A DNA stretch of 64,000 nucleotides from Primula veris (taxonomy: Eukaryota > Streptophyta > Magnoliopsida > Ericales > Primulaceae), in assembly GCA_963682055.1 (NCBI GenBank), contig OY821746.1, forward strand, positions 25,734,481-25,798,480, read 5' to 3'. The position numbers and the translations under genes are program-made. Positions 43,740 through 55,111 of this stretch are shown here, one piece after another; the stretch's first letter is position 1; each line of letters opens with the position of its first letter. The notes under the pieces were generated by a model. It did no database searches, was not told where the DNA came from, and worked only from the letters and a program-made list of their open reading frames with translations.

Positions 43740-44240
43740 CTAGTTGTTTTTGAGTGCCGCGGTAATGATCTCGCAGCGTCTGGAATTCTCCTGACATCCT
43801 CTGGCGGTCTCTATTTCTCCCCTCTCATTTGGGTATTTTACTTTTTGGTGGTAGGTTGACGGTATGGCTCTCATGGCATGCAGCCATGGTCGGCCCAAGA
43901 TTGCGTTGTGGCCGGAGTTGTCGTCGACCACCAAGAATTCCACGGGAACCGACACAGATCCAGTCGTGACCATCAGGACGATCTTTCCTAATGGTTTAGT
44001 CATCTCGGAGATGAACCCGATCAGTGTGACATCGGTCGGCTATAGGTCCTGCAGCTTGAGCTCCATCTTGTCGAAGAGCTCTTTGTACGTGATATCACAA
44101 GAGGCTTCTTGGTCGACAAGCACTCTGCTGACCGTGTCTATGCCCATTTGTACGCGGAGGTTAATGGCGTCCCCATGGGGGTATATCACCCCTTCTTCAT
44201 CGAGATCTGAGAAGGAAATGGGCGTGTGTCGTTGCGGCAT
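43740..44240 (-). pseudogene. Tat-type aspartic protease domain, truncated and mutated
   Basis: Protease that would cleave the gag-pol precursor. Minus-strand reading: SRVLVDQEASCDITYKELF covers the active site, where the usual D-x-G is D-Q-E, so a catalytic-loop Gly is lost. One in-frame TAG at 44040-44042 follows. The flap/second half gives VEFLVVDDNSGHNAILGRPW and HAMRAIPSTYHQKVKYP, the standard Tat/Ogre protease end. It stops at TTA-complement 43740, and no reverse transcriptase follows; the tandem-repeat array begins about 290 bp further on. Confidence 0.82.
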
Positions 44241-44402
44241 GCATTGCCGTTTAGAAGTTGACGCCTGTGACGCCTTGGCTACTTGCCCGAAGTGCGCCAG
44301 TCGCCGCTGTTGTGATCTTTCCCCGTCCGCAGCCTTGGGCCTAGACAGATGAACAACGTTGATTGTTTTGCCTGGTCGTTTGTCGGCTCCCTCGATGGCC
44401 AG

Positions 44403-46353
44403 CTATTTGCCTTTATTCGCAGCGTCTTTGATGAACTTAGTTAGGTGCCCCGCATCGCCCCATAAGTTCATTTTCCACCGTAGGTTGCGACAGTGTTCGG
44501 TGAGGTGCCCGTGGTCCTCATGGTAGGCGCAGAAGAGCTTGGGGTCCCTATACTCGGCTGGGGTTGCAATCGGACCTGGTCGAGAATACCAGCTTTCTCT
44601 GCAGATATCTTTAAGGATATCCTCGGCAGACAGGTTGAAAGTGTATCTCAGTTCGACCGGTTCGAAGCTCCTCTTCCTTTCCCTTTCCTGGAAACGGCCT
44701 TGAGGTGGCTGCTTGGTTGGCGTCGGGTATGTGATCTGAAGGGGTTTATGTTCGTTGATCGGGGTTGGGCAGGCGATCTGAAGCGGTTTATGCTTGGGAT
44801 CTCGGGGTTGCTCTGCCTTGCTATGGACCTCAGGATCTCTGTCCCTTCTGATCGGTTTGAATGCTTCCCCCTGATTGTTCCTGGATCTTTTGCGGCCCAC
44901 CTGTGCCTCTCGGACCGACTCTCTTCTTGGCAGAGTTCGGTTTAGGAACAGCATTTCTTCGTTCTTATCGGTAAGGTGGGTACAATAGGCTAGCAGGGCG
45001 TCAGTGGTCGGAAAGCTTTTGCCTATGAACTTCCTTCTCGCCCAATAGCCGCCAGGATGGAATTGATAAAGTTTTGGATGGCTATGTTATTGGCATATTG
45101 CGGAATCTGGTTTGCCACGTCGATGAAGCGTATGCAATAATCATTGAGTCGTTCATTTGGCTGCATTGCCATTTTCAGAAGGGTGTCGATGTTGACCTTC
45201 TTCTTCCGATGAGCCGCATATCGGGTGGAGTACACACGGAGAAGTTCCTCCCAACTTCCTATGGAACCCCGTGGCAGGTTGTGATACCACGACGAAGCCT
45301 CTTGGCCTAAGCTATTTTTGAAAAACTTGCACATCAGTGCAGGGTCATCGCTCCACAATTCCATCCTCGTTTTGTAGTGGCGCAGATGATCAATTGGGCA
45401 GCTTTTTCCGTCGTATAGCCTGAATTCAGGGATGATGAACCCCATAGGATTGCGGTGCCGAATGATATGTTCAGTACATGGGGTTTCTTGGCATACGTCC
45501 CAAGCCTGATGGAACGCTTCATCCGGTGTTTGGTAGAGCGGGGGGTATCCTTCCTGGTGATGTTGTGGGTAGTATCCTACCATGACCCTGTGGTTGGTGT
45601 ACCCATTGTCGTGTGGGTTCGAGCCGATGACATGTCCCGTGGGATGTTTGGGTGGACAAATGTTGGCAGGACCATTACTGGGACATTGCCCCCTTGGTGG
45701 GGCCTTATTGTATTTGGTTGCCGCCCTGCTATTTCCATGGCAGCCCTGTAGGCGGAATCTTCCATGTTATGTCGGGGATCGGCATGTGCATTGTCGGTTC
45801 GGGCGGGCGGTATCGTGATACCTGTTGTTGCCATAGCCGACATGCATGCGGCCAGCTGAGCTTGAAGCTGGGCGTGGTGCCCCCGTTCGGCGTGTGTTAA
45901 TTTGACCTTGTTCCTTGATTGGGGAATGAGGGGTTGTACTTCCACCGTGGACAGGGTAATTACCCGTGGTGGGAATATTGGAGCAACTCGCTCGAGGACA
46001 AAGCCATCGGGCATGCCATACCGGTGGGCTTCGTTCGTTTGAAGATGGACTCGGTGGGAACTGGAATTAACCAAAGCTTCTGGCCGTGGGGCTCTTGAGC
46101 TCGGTCCTGCCTGGGATACGGGTAAGCGCCTTCTTGCGCTCCTTAATTCGGGCAAAGCTTGTTCGTCATCCGAGGACGTAGGGTTCTCGTCGACGATTCC
46201 TTCAAGCTGTTGTTTTTGATGGTTTTCGGACTGGATAGCTTCGTATCTGTCGCGGATGGCAAGTAGCTCGTCGAAGTCTCGTTGGCTAATTTGTATGCTT
46301 TGGTTATTGGTTTCGGCTGTTTCGGGATGGATTTCCTCTATATTGGTTACCAT
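44403..46353 (-). pseudogene. Tat-type gag, three broken frames
   Basis: Gag forms the virus-like particle of the element. Reading leftward: 46353-45577 is a polar N-terminal region (MVTNIEEIHPETAET..) with Pro/Arg-rich linker. 45583-45023 overlaps it by a frameshift at about 45580 and holds the retrotransposon gag domain (PF03732-like): YDGKSCPIDHLRHYKTRMEL, LGQEASSWYHNLPRGSI, SWEELLRVYSTRYA. 44954-44403 carries a zinc-knuckle-like CAYHEDHGHLTEHC followed by HLTKFI, as in Tat/Ogre gag. At least two frameshifts or stops separate the pieces. It lies directly after the 5' LTR and primer binding site. Confidence 0.85.
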
Positions 46354-46410
46354 TGTTGCTCGTCTGATAGAGTATTGGTGTTCGATTTCGAAACTAGTTG
46401 GAGACTAGAT

Positions 46411-46430
46411 GATTCCCGGAGACGGCGCCA
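46411..46430 (-). promoter_or_regulatory. Primer binding site, tRNA-Asp type
   Basis: On the minus strand TGGCGCCGTCTCCGGGAATC, two bases from the LTR, matches the complement of the tRNA-Asp 3' end (TGGCGCCGTTGCCGGGGATC) at 17 of 20 positions. Confidence 0.8.
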
Positions 46431-46432
46431 TT

Positions 46433-46996
46433 TGACAAAGCCATAACTTTGGTGGGTGGGGTTAGGCTTTTCAACAACAATATAATATATACAGTATATA
46501 AGAATAGAATAAATAAAGAATCCCTCTTTAATCTTTATTGATCTCGGTGGTATACTTGCACGGAATACAATTTCCTATTTATATCTATACTCGGTATTAC
46601 AACTTGCTCTGCTGATCTTGATCTTCCTTCGATCTCGGTGTTCGGTTTTGTATCTTGCTCGGTATGCTTTTGTATATGGCGAGTACTGACAATTTTTTAT
46701 CTTTAATCTCCTTCTCTCTATATTTTTTAGGTAGATTTTCTGGTCCTTGTTCTAGAGGGATACTTGGCTATTTATAGGCAATTATGCCTCCTTGGATGTT
46801 AACATATGTCTCCATCTCCTGGGATCTTCCAGACATGGGTCCCTTGTTAAGTGGGCTTGGGCTTTTAGCAATACCCACCCTTATCTTTGAAGAATAGGCA
46901 TGTTGTAGCCCATTTAAGCATTGGATACCCCTTTACAGCGTGTGGGTTGATTCCTACCCGAATTGTTCATCCGGATCGAACTTTTATGTTCTATCA
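46433..46996 (-). repeat. 5' LTR (right copy)
   Basis: 564 bp, TGACAAAG..TTCTATCA, with a minus-strand TATA box (complement of CTATTTATA at 46768-46776). About a dozen substitutions and a small indel from the left copy, so the insertion is not ancient. Confidence 0.92.
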
Positions 46997-47402
46997 GAAG
47001 TTATTTCTAAGTAAGGGTTGATATATAAAAAATAAAAAAAAATAATTAAATTAATCTTCCCCATAATAAAAGGTATATATGTGTACCTAATTTAACTAAT
47101 TATCACAAATATTCAAGAGACAAATACATGTATCTGTGTAATAAGTCAAACACATAAATACAAAAGAATTGAAAAGTTAGAAAGTAGCATATTTATGAAT
47201 TTAATAAAATTTAACTAAATACATATGTATTTGAAAAATTAAGTACATCTATTTAGATAGGTGGAAAGTCATCTAAAAGTTTATCTAAAACTTTTTTTTA
47301 AATGTATAAATACTAGATATAATATAGTATAGATTTTCATTCACTTTTTCTACCTAAAGCAAGTTTATACAATAACATCAAAAGTTGAACGTACTCAAAT
47401 GA

Positions 47403-48175
47403 CTAAAAAAATTCGAGTCGAATTGTACAAAATGGAGAAGAAAACCCCAACTTGAAACAAAAAAATCTCACGGAATGGTTAGAAAAAACTCATGGCCTCA
47501 AATTATCATAATCAGCAATATCTAAAACCATCAACCGGTTAAAAGAGCATCAACCTGAAGTACTAGTGAAACCAAATGTAAAACATCTGAAACAAGTGAA
47601 ATTTGCATTAATGGAATCTGTCCTATACGAATGGTTTGTATGCAACCAGGAGCATGTCAGTATTAGTGGTGACTTAGTAAAAGAAAAGGGGCTCATGTTC
47701 TTAAAGCAACTCTATCCAGAAGCTACGTCATTTAAAATTTTCAATGGGTGGTTAGAAAAGTTCAAGCAAAGACATGTAATCCATTATTTTTGCCGTTTTG
47801 GGAAGGGTGGATCTGTTGATACGGAGAAAATCGAAACTATTTTTCCGTCAATAAGGGAAGAATTGGACAAGTGGGCTTGGAAAGACATTTACAACATAGA
47901 TGAACCGAGTATATTTTATCGAATGCAAGCTGATAATTCTCTCGCAACGAAACAGTTGAAAGGTCGAAAGCAAAACAAAGAAAGAATTACATTTGTTATT
48001 TGTTGCAATGGTGATGGCTCTGACAAACTCCCACTTTGAATCATTGGCAAGTTTCTCAATCCTATATGCTTTAAAAGTGTTAACCGTGATACCCTCTGTT
48101 GTACTTATCGAACAAATTAAAATGCATGTATGACATTCTTACTCTTTACAGAATGGTCGGTTGAACGGAAAACAT
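47403..48175 (+). pseudogene. pogo-like transposase (CENP-B HTH, DDE_1), broken and truncated
   Basis: A Tc1/mariner-superfamily pogo-type transposase. The N-terminus has LKQKNLTEWLEKTHG.., a pogo/CENP-B helix-turn-helix with an internal TAA at about 47508. The open part (47566-48039) includes a second HTH region (SVLYEWFVCNQEHVSISGD.., FKIFNGWLEKFKQRH) and the first catalytic Asp in IYNIDEPSIFYRM, followed by KERITFVICCNGDGSDKLPL. TGA at 48037-48039 interrupts. The frame continues as IIGKFLNPICFKSVNRDT and FLLFTEW before homology ends near 48170. It belongs with the terminus at 33106-33171; the Tat-type element separates them. Confidence 0.78.
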
Positions 48176-48404
48176 AAAGACTAACTAGTTTTGGCCATGA
48201 AGGGCATGATGATTTTACACAACTCCCTCTTTATTAACAGCTCTATTTTACAATGTTTCCCTTTTCTCAAACTTTATTTAATCTTCTTGCTCCCGAGCTG
48301 CTCTAATTTTGACAGTAAATGCAATTTTGATTTTCGATTTTCCGGTTAGCATGACAAAAATAGTACTTTGATTCATATTTGTTCTCATGAATAGTTACAT
48401 GTTT

Positions 48405-48823
48405 CAACTCCTGTAGCTATTGATCCTATGATATTCTTAATTGCAAAACAGGAAGCATGAATTAAGAATGGTTCAAATAACTATCAGCGTGAGTTCGCAA
48501 CAAATTATCTGCTGATTTTAGTTAATAAAAATTACGTTATTCAACTCCAGTGCCTATCCTATGATATTTTTTATTGTAAAACAGGAATCACGATATAAAT
48601 TAAGAATGGTTCAAATAACTATCAGCATAAGTTAGCAATAAATTATCTGCTAATTTTAGGCAATAAAAAATTATGTTATTCAACTCCAATTGCTATCCTA
48701 TGATGTTCTTGATTGCAAACAGGAAGCACTATATTTACATTAAATAATGGTTTAAATCATTATTAGCGTCATGAGTTCACAATAGATTATCTACTAATTT
48801 TTGTTAATTAATATTTATGTTAA
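48405..48823. repeat. Tandem repeat, about 137-bp unit, three diverged copies
   Basis: Copies start with CAACTCC at about 48405, 48542 and 48681. Each contains CTATCCTATGAT, an AAACAGGAA motif, AATGGTTCAAATAACTAT-like sequence and a TTATCTGCTAATTTT-like end. Confidence 0.8.
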
Positions 48824-49962
48824 GATAAGCAAGATAGCAAGTTCGTTTGCAGAAAGTCACTTGAGAAAACTAATTAATTAACATTATGCCATTCAATTAA
48901 CTATAAAGTGATGAATACATTAAATTTTGGAAATTTGAGATGGGAAAATAGGAGAAGGTTAGATGAGAAACATAAAACTTTTGGTGAGAAAATGAGATAA
49001 ATCGATTTTTACCCTCAAATTCAATCTAATCAATTTAGCAACAATCCTCTCTGTGAGAAAATTTATGTTTAGTAATATTCAACTTTCATTCGTTTTCGAT
49101 TTATTATACTCAACTACTGTTTCTTTTTAGACTTATATACTGTCGTTAAATTTAGTAACAAAAGTGACTCAAGCTACTAAATTTACCCTTATGCAATTTC
49201 AGTTTATTATTCTCATATTTCATATTTTTCCACTTTTATACATATACTTATTTCAATTGTACACATACTTATGATTACAAATTTTTAGATCAATTCCGTA
49301 TTCATTTTTTTTTAATTTGTAAAGTTAATAAAAAAAACAAAATAATAATAAACATAAGACTAAAGGAAAATTGTTGTACAAAATTTCACAATTTAAGTTA
49401 ATAATTTCGGTAATGGGCTATAAAAAAGTTAGACCAAACAAACAAATTTATGAAAATTTTATGTATTGTTAATTGAATAAAGTGAAGTAAAAATATAAAT
49501 TGTTTACAAGTAGACAAATTATTAGTTAAAGCTAAAAAGACTTAGTTATTCAAATTAATCGAATCTCAATTAGCTATTATTGATCAATAAATTAAAGGAT
49601 CCAATGAAAAATAGTTTGTAATTAGATACATGAAACTTTTAAGATGATGTTGAAGTGCTAAATCTGTAAAAAAAAAAATAGCTTATAATTTGTTTTTTAC
49701 TATACCATTATAAAAAGAAAAATGTTTCATTTGAAAATACAAGGGTTGAAGTAGAATTTCATAATAACTTTTAGATGGTGATTGTAATTTAATCAATTTA
49801 TCAAATTTACAACTTATGTCCACTTTTACATGTTATATACCCGTAGACTTAGTTATTCAAATTTACAACTTATGTCAACATCCATTTTCACTTCCTCATG
49901 GCCACAATATATAGATCCATGATGACCAACCTCCTCCGAGTAAGACACCTCTTGCCACCAAC

Positions 49963-49967
<5 letters not shown>

Positions 49968-50001
<34 letters not shown>
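49968..50001. repeat. (CA)n microsatellite
   Basis: About 17 uninterrupted AC dinucleotides, followed by CAGCAAATAACGTAATAAC, which is repeated after the C-run at 50030-50046. Confidence 0.95.
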
Positions 50002-50002
<1 letters not shown>

Positions 50003-50029
50003 AGCAAATAACGTAATAACAAAAACACA

Positions 50030-50046
50030 CCCCCCCCCCCCCCCCC
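50030..50046. repeat. 17-nt poly(C) tract
   Basis: Uninterrupted C run between two copies of CAGCAAATAACGTAATAACA. Confidence 0.9.
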
Positions 50047-50739
50047 AGCAAATAACGTAATAACAAAATAACAAAGTGGTTCAAATGATTAAAAGAAATA
50101 AACTACTAAAATGATCGTGTTCGTCAATTTTCCTTCTAACAATAACTTTAACCTTAAGGTTTTTTAAGCTCAAGACCCGATGAATCAAGCCAGAATCATT
50201 AATTAGTACATAAAAATAAACTTAATATCCAAAACCCCATATTCTTGAATCTTTTTTATCATTCGATACATATTGAATAGGATAGGACAATTCTACCCCT
50301 TATTTGTCACTAAACACATTTAAGTGTATATTTCAATTTTCTTATAAGCAAGCAAAATATTCCATAACTTCTCATTAAATCTCTTTATAATATTATCTTA
50401 TAATTTCTCCTTACATATCTTATAACATTTCCATAATTCGTTCCGTAACTCAACTACTACACCTATTAACTAGAACAAATTGTTAGCAACATGTAGAATT
50501 TTTTATCAAATTAATATTTTTGTGATCTCAAAGTGATATTATGATGCTACCCAATTGTCATAAGTTATCATATATAACACTAGAATCATGTAGCATAATA
50601 ATGTTGAATAACTCGTATATAGTAATTTCGTCATATGGTAGGATAAAAGAACTCAGCATTATATAGCATATTATAATTTCACCATCATGTGATGATGCTA
50701 CATGATGTGTATATTATAATTGTAGCATCATGTAGCATA

Positions 50740-52033
50740 TTATAATTTCACCAACATGTGAGACTTCTTAACACATTTTAATTGTGCTAGTCTCTCGTTA
50801 CGTTCCTTACCATCTAAGTTAAGAGAAACGTTCTTAGAAACGAGTTCCTCGTTTCGAATTCTAACTTCAAGGTTCTCCTTAAAAGTAGTGTCAAACTTAG
50901 TCTTCAAGTCATGAAATTCAGTCTTGATCTTTTCATGATCATTATGAAGAGTTGTATAGGAAATCCTACACTCATCATCCACATATGGATTGTTCACAAA
51001 CTTTGAAACTTTGTCTAGCTTTGGTTGGGTTTGAACTTTATCTCTAAGGTCTTGGGTTTCGACATGCAAGATTTTATACTTAAGAGCTAATCTCTGAAAG
51101 GCATCTAACAATATACTAAGCACATCTATTAAATCGAAATCTTTAATATCAGATGAATAGTCAGTTACCTCATATAGAGAAGAGTTGTCGATTCCCATTA
51201 GTACTTTATGCTCCTTTTATTCATCATCGCTTTCTTCATAGTCGATGTCATCACAATCCCATGAAGCAAAGGCTTGGAAGGGTTTGACTCCTTTTCCTTT
51301 TCTCTTTTTGTAGATTGGGCAGTCGGACGCATGTGACTAGGTTCATGACATTCATAGCAGATAATCTCATTGTTCTCCTTGTCGTTCTTTGAGCTCTCCT
51401 TCGGATGATCGTTTTTGAAGGGTTTTCGGCGTGGTTGGAACTCCTCCTTGTGTTGTGAGTACTTTTCTTCTTCCAGTGTTGCATCGTCTTGTTCCAACAT
51501 TTGGCGAACAGCGCAACCTCTTCATCGTCGAGAAGATCATTTTCAGTTTAACTTGTGAAGGCAAGGTTCTTTCTAACCTTAACTTCTTTGTCTAATTTAC
51601 GGCCATTCATGATCATCATCTCATGATTTGAGAGTGATCCTTGAAGCTCGTTCAAAGTGTATTTGTCCAAGTCTTTACTTTCGAGTAGATCTATCACTTT
51701 GGATTCCCAATCTCGAGTTAGACTTTTCAAGATTTTCATATTCGTTTCCTTATCCTTGTAAATTTTACGAAGGGCTCGTAAGGAGTTTATGATCTTTGTA
51801 AAGCGACCCATCATACAATATATGTCTTCGCCATCTTTAATGCGAAACATCTCATAGTCATGCATAAGCATGTTGATCTTAGTCAGTGACTGGCCAAAAT
51901 AGAAAAATGCTATTGAAGTCGAATTAAGATCTTTAGCAAAATGGAAAGTATTTGAACCAGTAGTCCTGACACCAGAAGATGTCAAGCCCGTAGGGTACAA
52001 ATGGGTATTTGTACGAAAATGTAACGAACACAA
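50740..52033 (-). pseudogene. Ty1/copia gag fragment, broken
   Basis: Minus-strand reading: 52033-51548 has the copia gag (UBN2-like) core HDYEMFRIKDGEDIYCMMGR, FTKIINSLRALRK, LTRDWESKVIDLLESKDL and LSNHEMM. 51500-51198 has a knuckle-like CYECHEPSHMRPTAQ in which the final Cys of CCHC is lost, between highly charged tracts. 51198-50740 is a charged coiled region typical after the knuckle. The pieces lie in different frames. It abuts, head to head, a plus-strand copia RT fragment. Confidence 0.82.
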
Positions 52034-53430
52034 CGAAGTCGTAAGATATAAAGCATGACTTGTTGCTCAAGGTTTCTCCCAAAGACATGTGATTGATTAC
52101 GAAGAAACATACTCTCCAGTAATGGATGTGAGTACTTTTCGATTCTTGATCAGTTTGGCAGTCGCTGAACGATTGGAAATGCGTCTAATGGACGTAGTCA
52201 CTGCATATTTATATGGGTCATTAAATAGTGACATATGTATGAAAATTCCTGAAGGTTTTAAATTAGCTGAAGTAAAAGATAGAAGTTTATACTCGATTAA
52301 ACTCCAAAAATCATTATAAAGCTTAAAATAGTCAGGACGCATGTGGTACCATCGGATAAGTGATTACCTCTTAAAATAGTGTTATGTACATAGTTTGATA
52401 TGTCCATGCATTTTTATCAAGAAAGCGAATTATGGGTTCGCTATTATTGCAGTTTATGTGGATGATATAAATATAATTGGGACTTCTGAAGAGATTTCAA
52501 AGGCTGCTAATTACCTGAAAGTGAAATTTGAGATCTTGGAAAAACAAAGTATTGTCTCGGTTTACAAATCGAGCATACTTCTAATGGTATATTTGTTCTT
52601 CAGTCTAACTACACTGAAAACGTACTTTTCCAGTTTTATATAGACAAGGTACACCCGCTGAATTTCTCTATGGTTGTTCGCTCACTCGACATCAAGAAAG
52701 ATCTCTTTCGTCCAAAAGGCGAGAAAGCTGATTTACTAGACCCTGAAGTGTCACACTTAATTGCAATCAGTGTCCTTATGTACCTTGCAAATTGCACTAG
52801 ACCAGACATTGCATTCTTTTTCAATCGACTTGCAAGATATAGTTCAGCACCAACTCGAAGGCATTGAAATGGTGTTAAACATATATTGCGATATTTACAT
52901 GGGACCGTTGATTTAGAATTATTTTACTCGAACAATGGAAAGGTAAAATTAGTTGGATATGCAGATGATGGCTATCTGTCAGATCCACATAATGTTAAAT
53001 CACAAACCGGATATATTTTTACATATGTTGGTACTGCAATCTCTTGGCGTTCTGTAAAACAGACATTAACCGCAACTTCTTTGAATTATTCAGAAATACT
53101 TGCAATTCATGAAGCAAGTCGAGAATGTATTTGACTAATATCAATGATACATTATGTACAGGAAAATTCAGGCTTGACTTCGATAAAAACTCAGCCAACG
53201 TTACTATATGAAAATAATACATAGTGTATTACACATATTCGAGGAGGGTATATTAAAGGGGATCGAACTAAGCATATTTCTCCAAAATTCTTCTATACCC
53301 ACGATCTCCAAAAAAAATAGTGAAATAGACATTCGCCAAATATGATCAACAGATAATTTGGCCGAATTATTTAATAAGACTCTTCCTGCAAAAACGTTTA
53401 AGAATTTGGTATAAAGTATTGGGATGATAA
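51945..53430 (+). pseudogene. Ty1/copia reverse transcriptase-RNase H fragment, broken
   Basis: Plus-strand reading: VGYKWVFVRK, VAQGFSQR, DYEETYSPVMDVSTFRFLIS, VTAYLYGSLNSDICMKIPEG, the catalytic YVDD in AIIAVYVDDINIIG (about 52440-52490), then YLANCTRPDIAFFFNRLARY, YADDGYLSDPHNVKSQTG, and LAELFNKTLP-like end at about 53360-53410. Many stops and frameshifts. Integrase and gag of this element are missing, so it is 5'-truncated. It is followed by its 3' LTR. Confidence 0.88.
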
Positions 53431-53533
53431 GTCTGAAATAAGTTTTGAAATAATTATTTTGAGTTCTAATCATTAGGGAGAGACTTGGAATATGGTCATC
53501 GAAAGTGAAATCGAGTTATGGCCATTATGGGAG

Positions 53534-53905
53534 TGTTATGAGTTATCATGCAAGTCATGCTATAATGACATATAAGGTCTCACATGGCCAACCCTAATTG
53601 GTTGCATGACACGTGTCACAATTTCATAGACCATTTGTGCATATAAATAGTGGATTGCAATGGCATAATCATCCAAGAAAAAAGAAAAAAATGAAGGAAA
53701 TTGTGTAATATATAGTAGTGCCAAATAGTGGAGTATCAAATATTGTACTTTGTACTTTTACACTTTCGTACACATAAAAAGATAATGATTTTTCCGTAGA
53801 GTTTGGTTCAATCCAGAAATGTAAAAACGTCAAAAAACGTTATATTTCGTGTTAATTTTTATATTTACGATTTTAATACTTAATATATTATTGAACTATT
53901 TAACA
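53534..53905 (+). repeat. Copia 3' LTR
   Basis: Begins TGTTATGAGTTATCATG right after GGGAG (polypurine-like) and probably ends TATTTAACA, giving TGTTA/TAACA inverted termini. TATAAATAG at 53642-53650 is a TATA box in the right orientation. The right boundary is uncertain. Confidence 0.6.
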
Positions 53906-55040
53906 TCGTTTTATAACAATATTATCGTTTATTCATTAAGGTTGAACTTTGACCAAACAAATTGGCAGTATTTCCTTTTTTCCTTAACATACCGCGTATG
54001 CATGTGCCGTGCCACGTGATATCTCTTTAGATTTCAAATATTGCACTTCAGGTCCTTTAGCTTTTCTCAATTTGCCACTTGATATTCTGTAATAAACGAA
54101 GCATTGACCTCAAACGTGATTTTAGGCATTTTGTCGTCAGTTTATCTCAAAACTCAGAACACGAAACGAAACTTGTAGATCTTCTTTCGCACTATTTCAA
54201 AACATCAATCATCTCAATCGAAGCTCGGATGAGTTATTTATACCCAGTTTACTGAACAACATCGTAATTAAAGGAAATTTGGCGAATTAGTCTTTTTTTA
54301 ATGCAACTCTTTTATTTGCCGGCTAACTTAAAATAAAAAATTAATGAGTATAATTAGCATAAAAATTAGTATAAATCATTCAATTTAATAGGAGTAAATC
54401 ACGACATTAATAGTCTTATCAGAGACACGGTATAACGAGTTTCGGTAAAAATTGTCTACGTCCATCAGTACCGGCAAATCTTTACTATATATAAAGAAAA
54501 TTATTACAAGTGTTTACAACACTTTTATCACAACTCATAAATACAACTAAGAAAAATTACGTTCAGTTTTCTCACAAGGTTGGTTTATTAAAGTGTTCGC
54601 TCTGAAAATAAAAATATATACTCGCTATACTTTTCTCTCACTCACTCTTGTATTTCACTCCGTCGGTTGAGATGGGACACGTGAAGGTGAGATGTCAAAT
54701 CAAACTCAAAGAGCTTGGCCGGCTCAACACATTTACAATGTGTAATATAGTACTACTGCCATTAAACGCATTGTCCTTTTGACAAAAAAAGTTTGTCAAT
54801 TTCGTGCATTTGATATACATACATTGGTTTTAGATGCGTGAGATTTGAGGCTCCATTCCAAATATTTAACCATGTAAATCTACTGCCCTACCTTTAACAT
54901 GACATGAAACCAATAACTTGTAACATAACATTAACTGAAATTTATTTAAAACTACTTGGAAAAGGTAGATATGGGGAAAAAGTATTGACATGTGTGATCC
55001 ATGTGGATAATACTATTGCTGATTCATGAGCTCCTACTGC
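53906..55040. other. Upstream flank of the O-methyltransferase gene
   Basis: AT-rich, no gene. 54825-54905 is the segment shared with 17300-17390. The region just before the TATA box presumably includes the OMT promoter; no specific factor site is called. Confidence 0.45.
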
Positions 55041-55048
55041 TATAAATA
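55041..55048 (+). promoter_or_regulatory. TATA box of the O-methyltransferase gene
   Basis: TATAAATA in TGCTATAAATAAGC, 71 bp upstream of the ATG at 55112; transcription should start at about 55070-55080, near ACATAGACTTC. Confidence 0.7.
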
Positions 55049-55111
55049 AGCATCTCTAGCGAGCTTGGAACATAGACTTCTAAAATATTAATCCAACTAA
55101 TTAAAATTAAG

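Larger units (their letters stand above)
33172..46996 (-). mobile_element. Ty3/Tat-type LTR retrotransposon without visible RT/RH/IN, carrying an antisense ORF array
   Basis: 13.8 kb bounded by two LTRs (33172-33730 and 46433-46996) that differ at only about a dozen positions. The target duplication is AAAGT/GAAGT (33167-33171, 46997-47001), one mismatch. A primer binding site next to the right LTR and an LTR TATA box read on the minus strand set the orientation. In minus-strand order: 5' LTR, gag, partial protease, tandem-repeat spacer, about 9 kb of plus-strand (antisense) ORFs, 3' LTR. No RT, RNase H or integrase motif was seen on either strand, so it must depend on proteins supplied in trans. 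Extra ORFs, often antisense, are known in Tat-lineage elements; an array this long is unusual. Confidence 0.85.
48176..50735. other. AT-rich spacer between pogo remnant and copia fragments
   Basis: No supported gene. It contains a patch shared with 16738-16800, a three-copy tandem repeat, a (CA)n tract, a C-run and a GTAGCAT..ATTATAATTTCACC repeat at about 50640-50760. Confidence 0.5.

Noticed and set aside
43864..45900. Plus-strand ORFs of 78-162 codons
   Set aside because: They overlap the clearly homologous minus-strand gag and protease and show no domain of their own.
33172..46996. Simple Ty3 element with pol hidden by frameshifts
   Set aside because: The protease end is followed within 300 bp by tandem repeats and then by open frames on the other strand; no RT, RNase H or integrase motif was seen in any frame read by eye. 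A profile search would be decisive.
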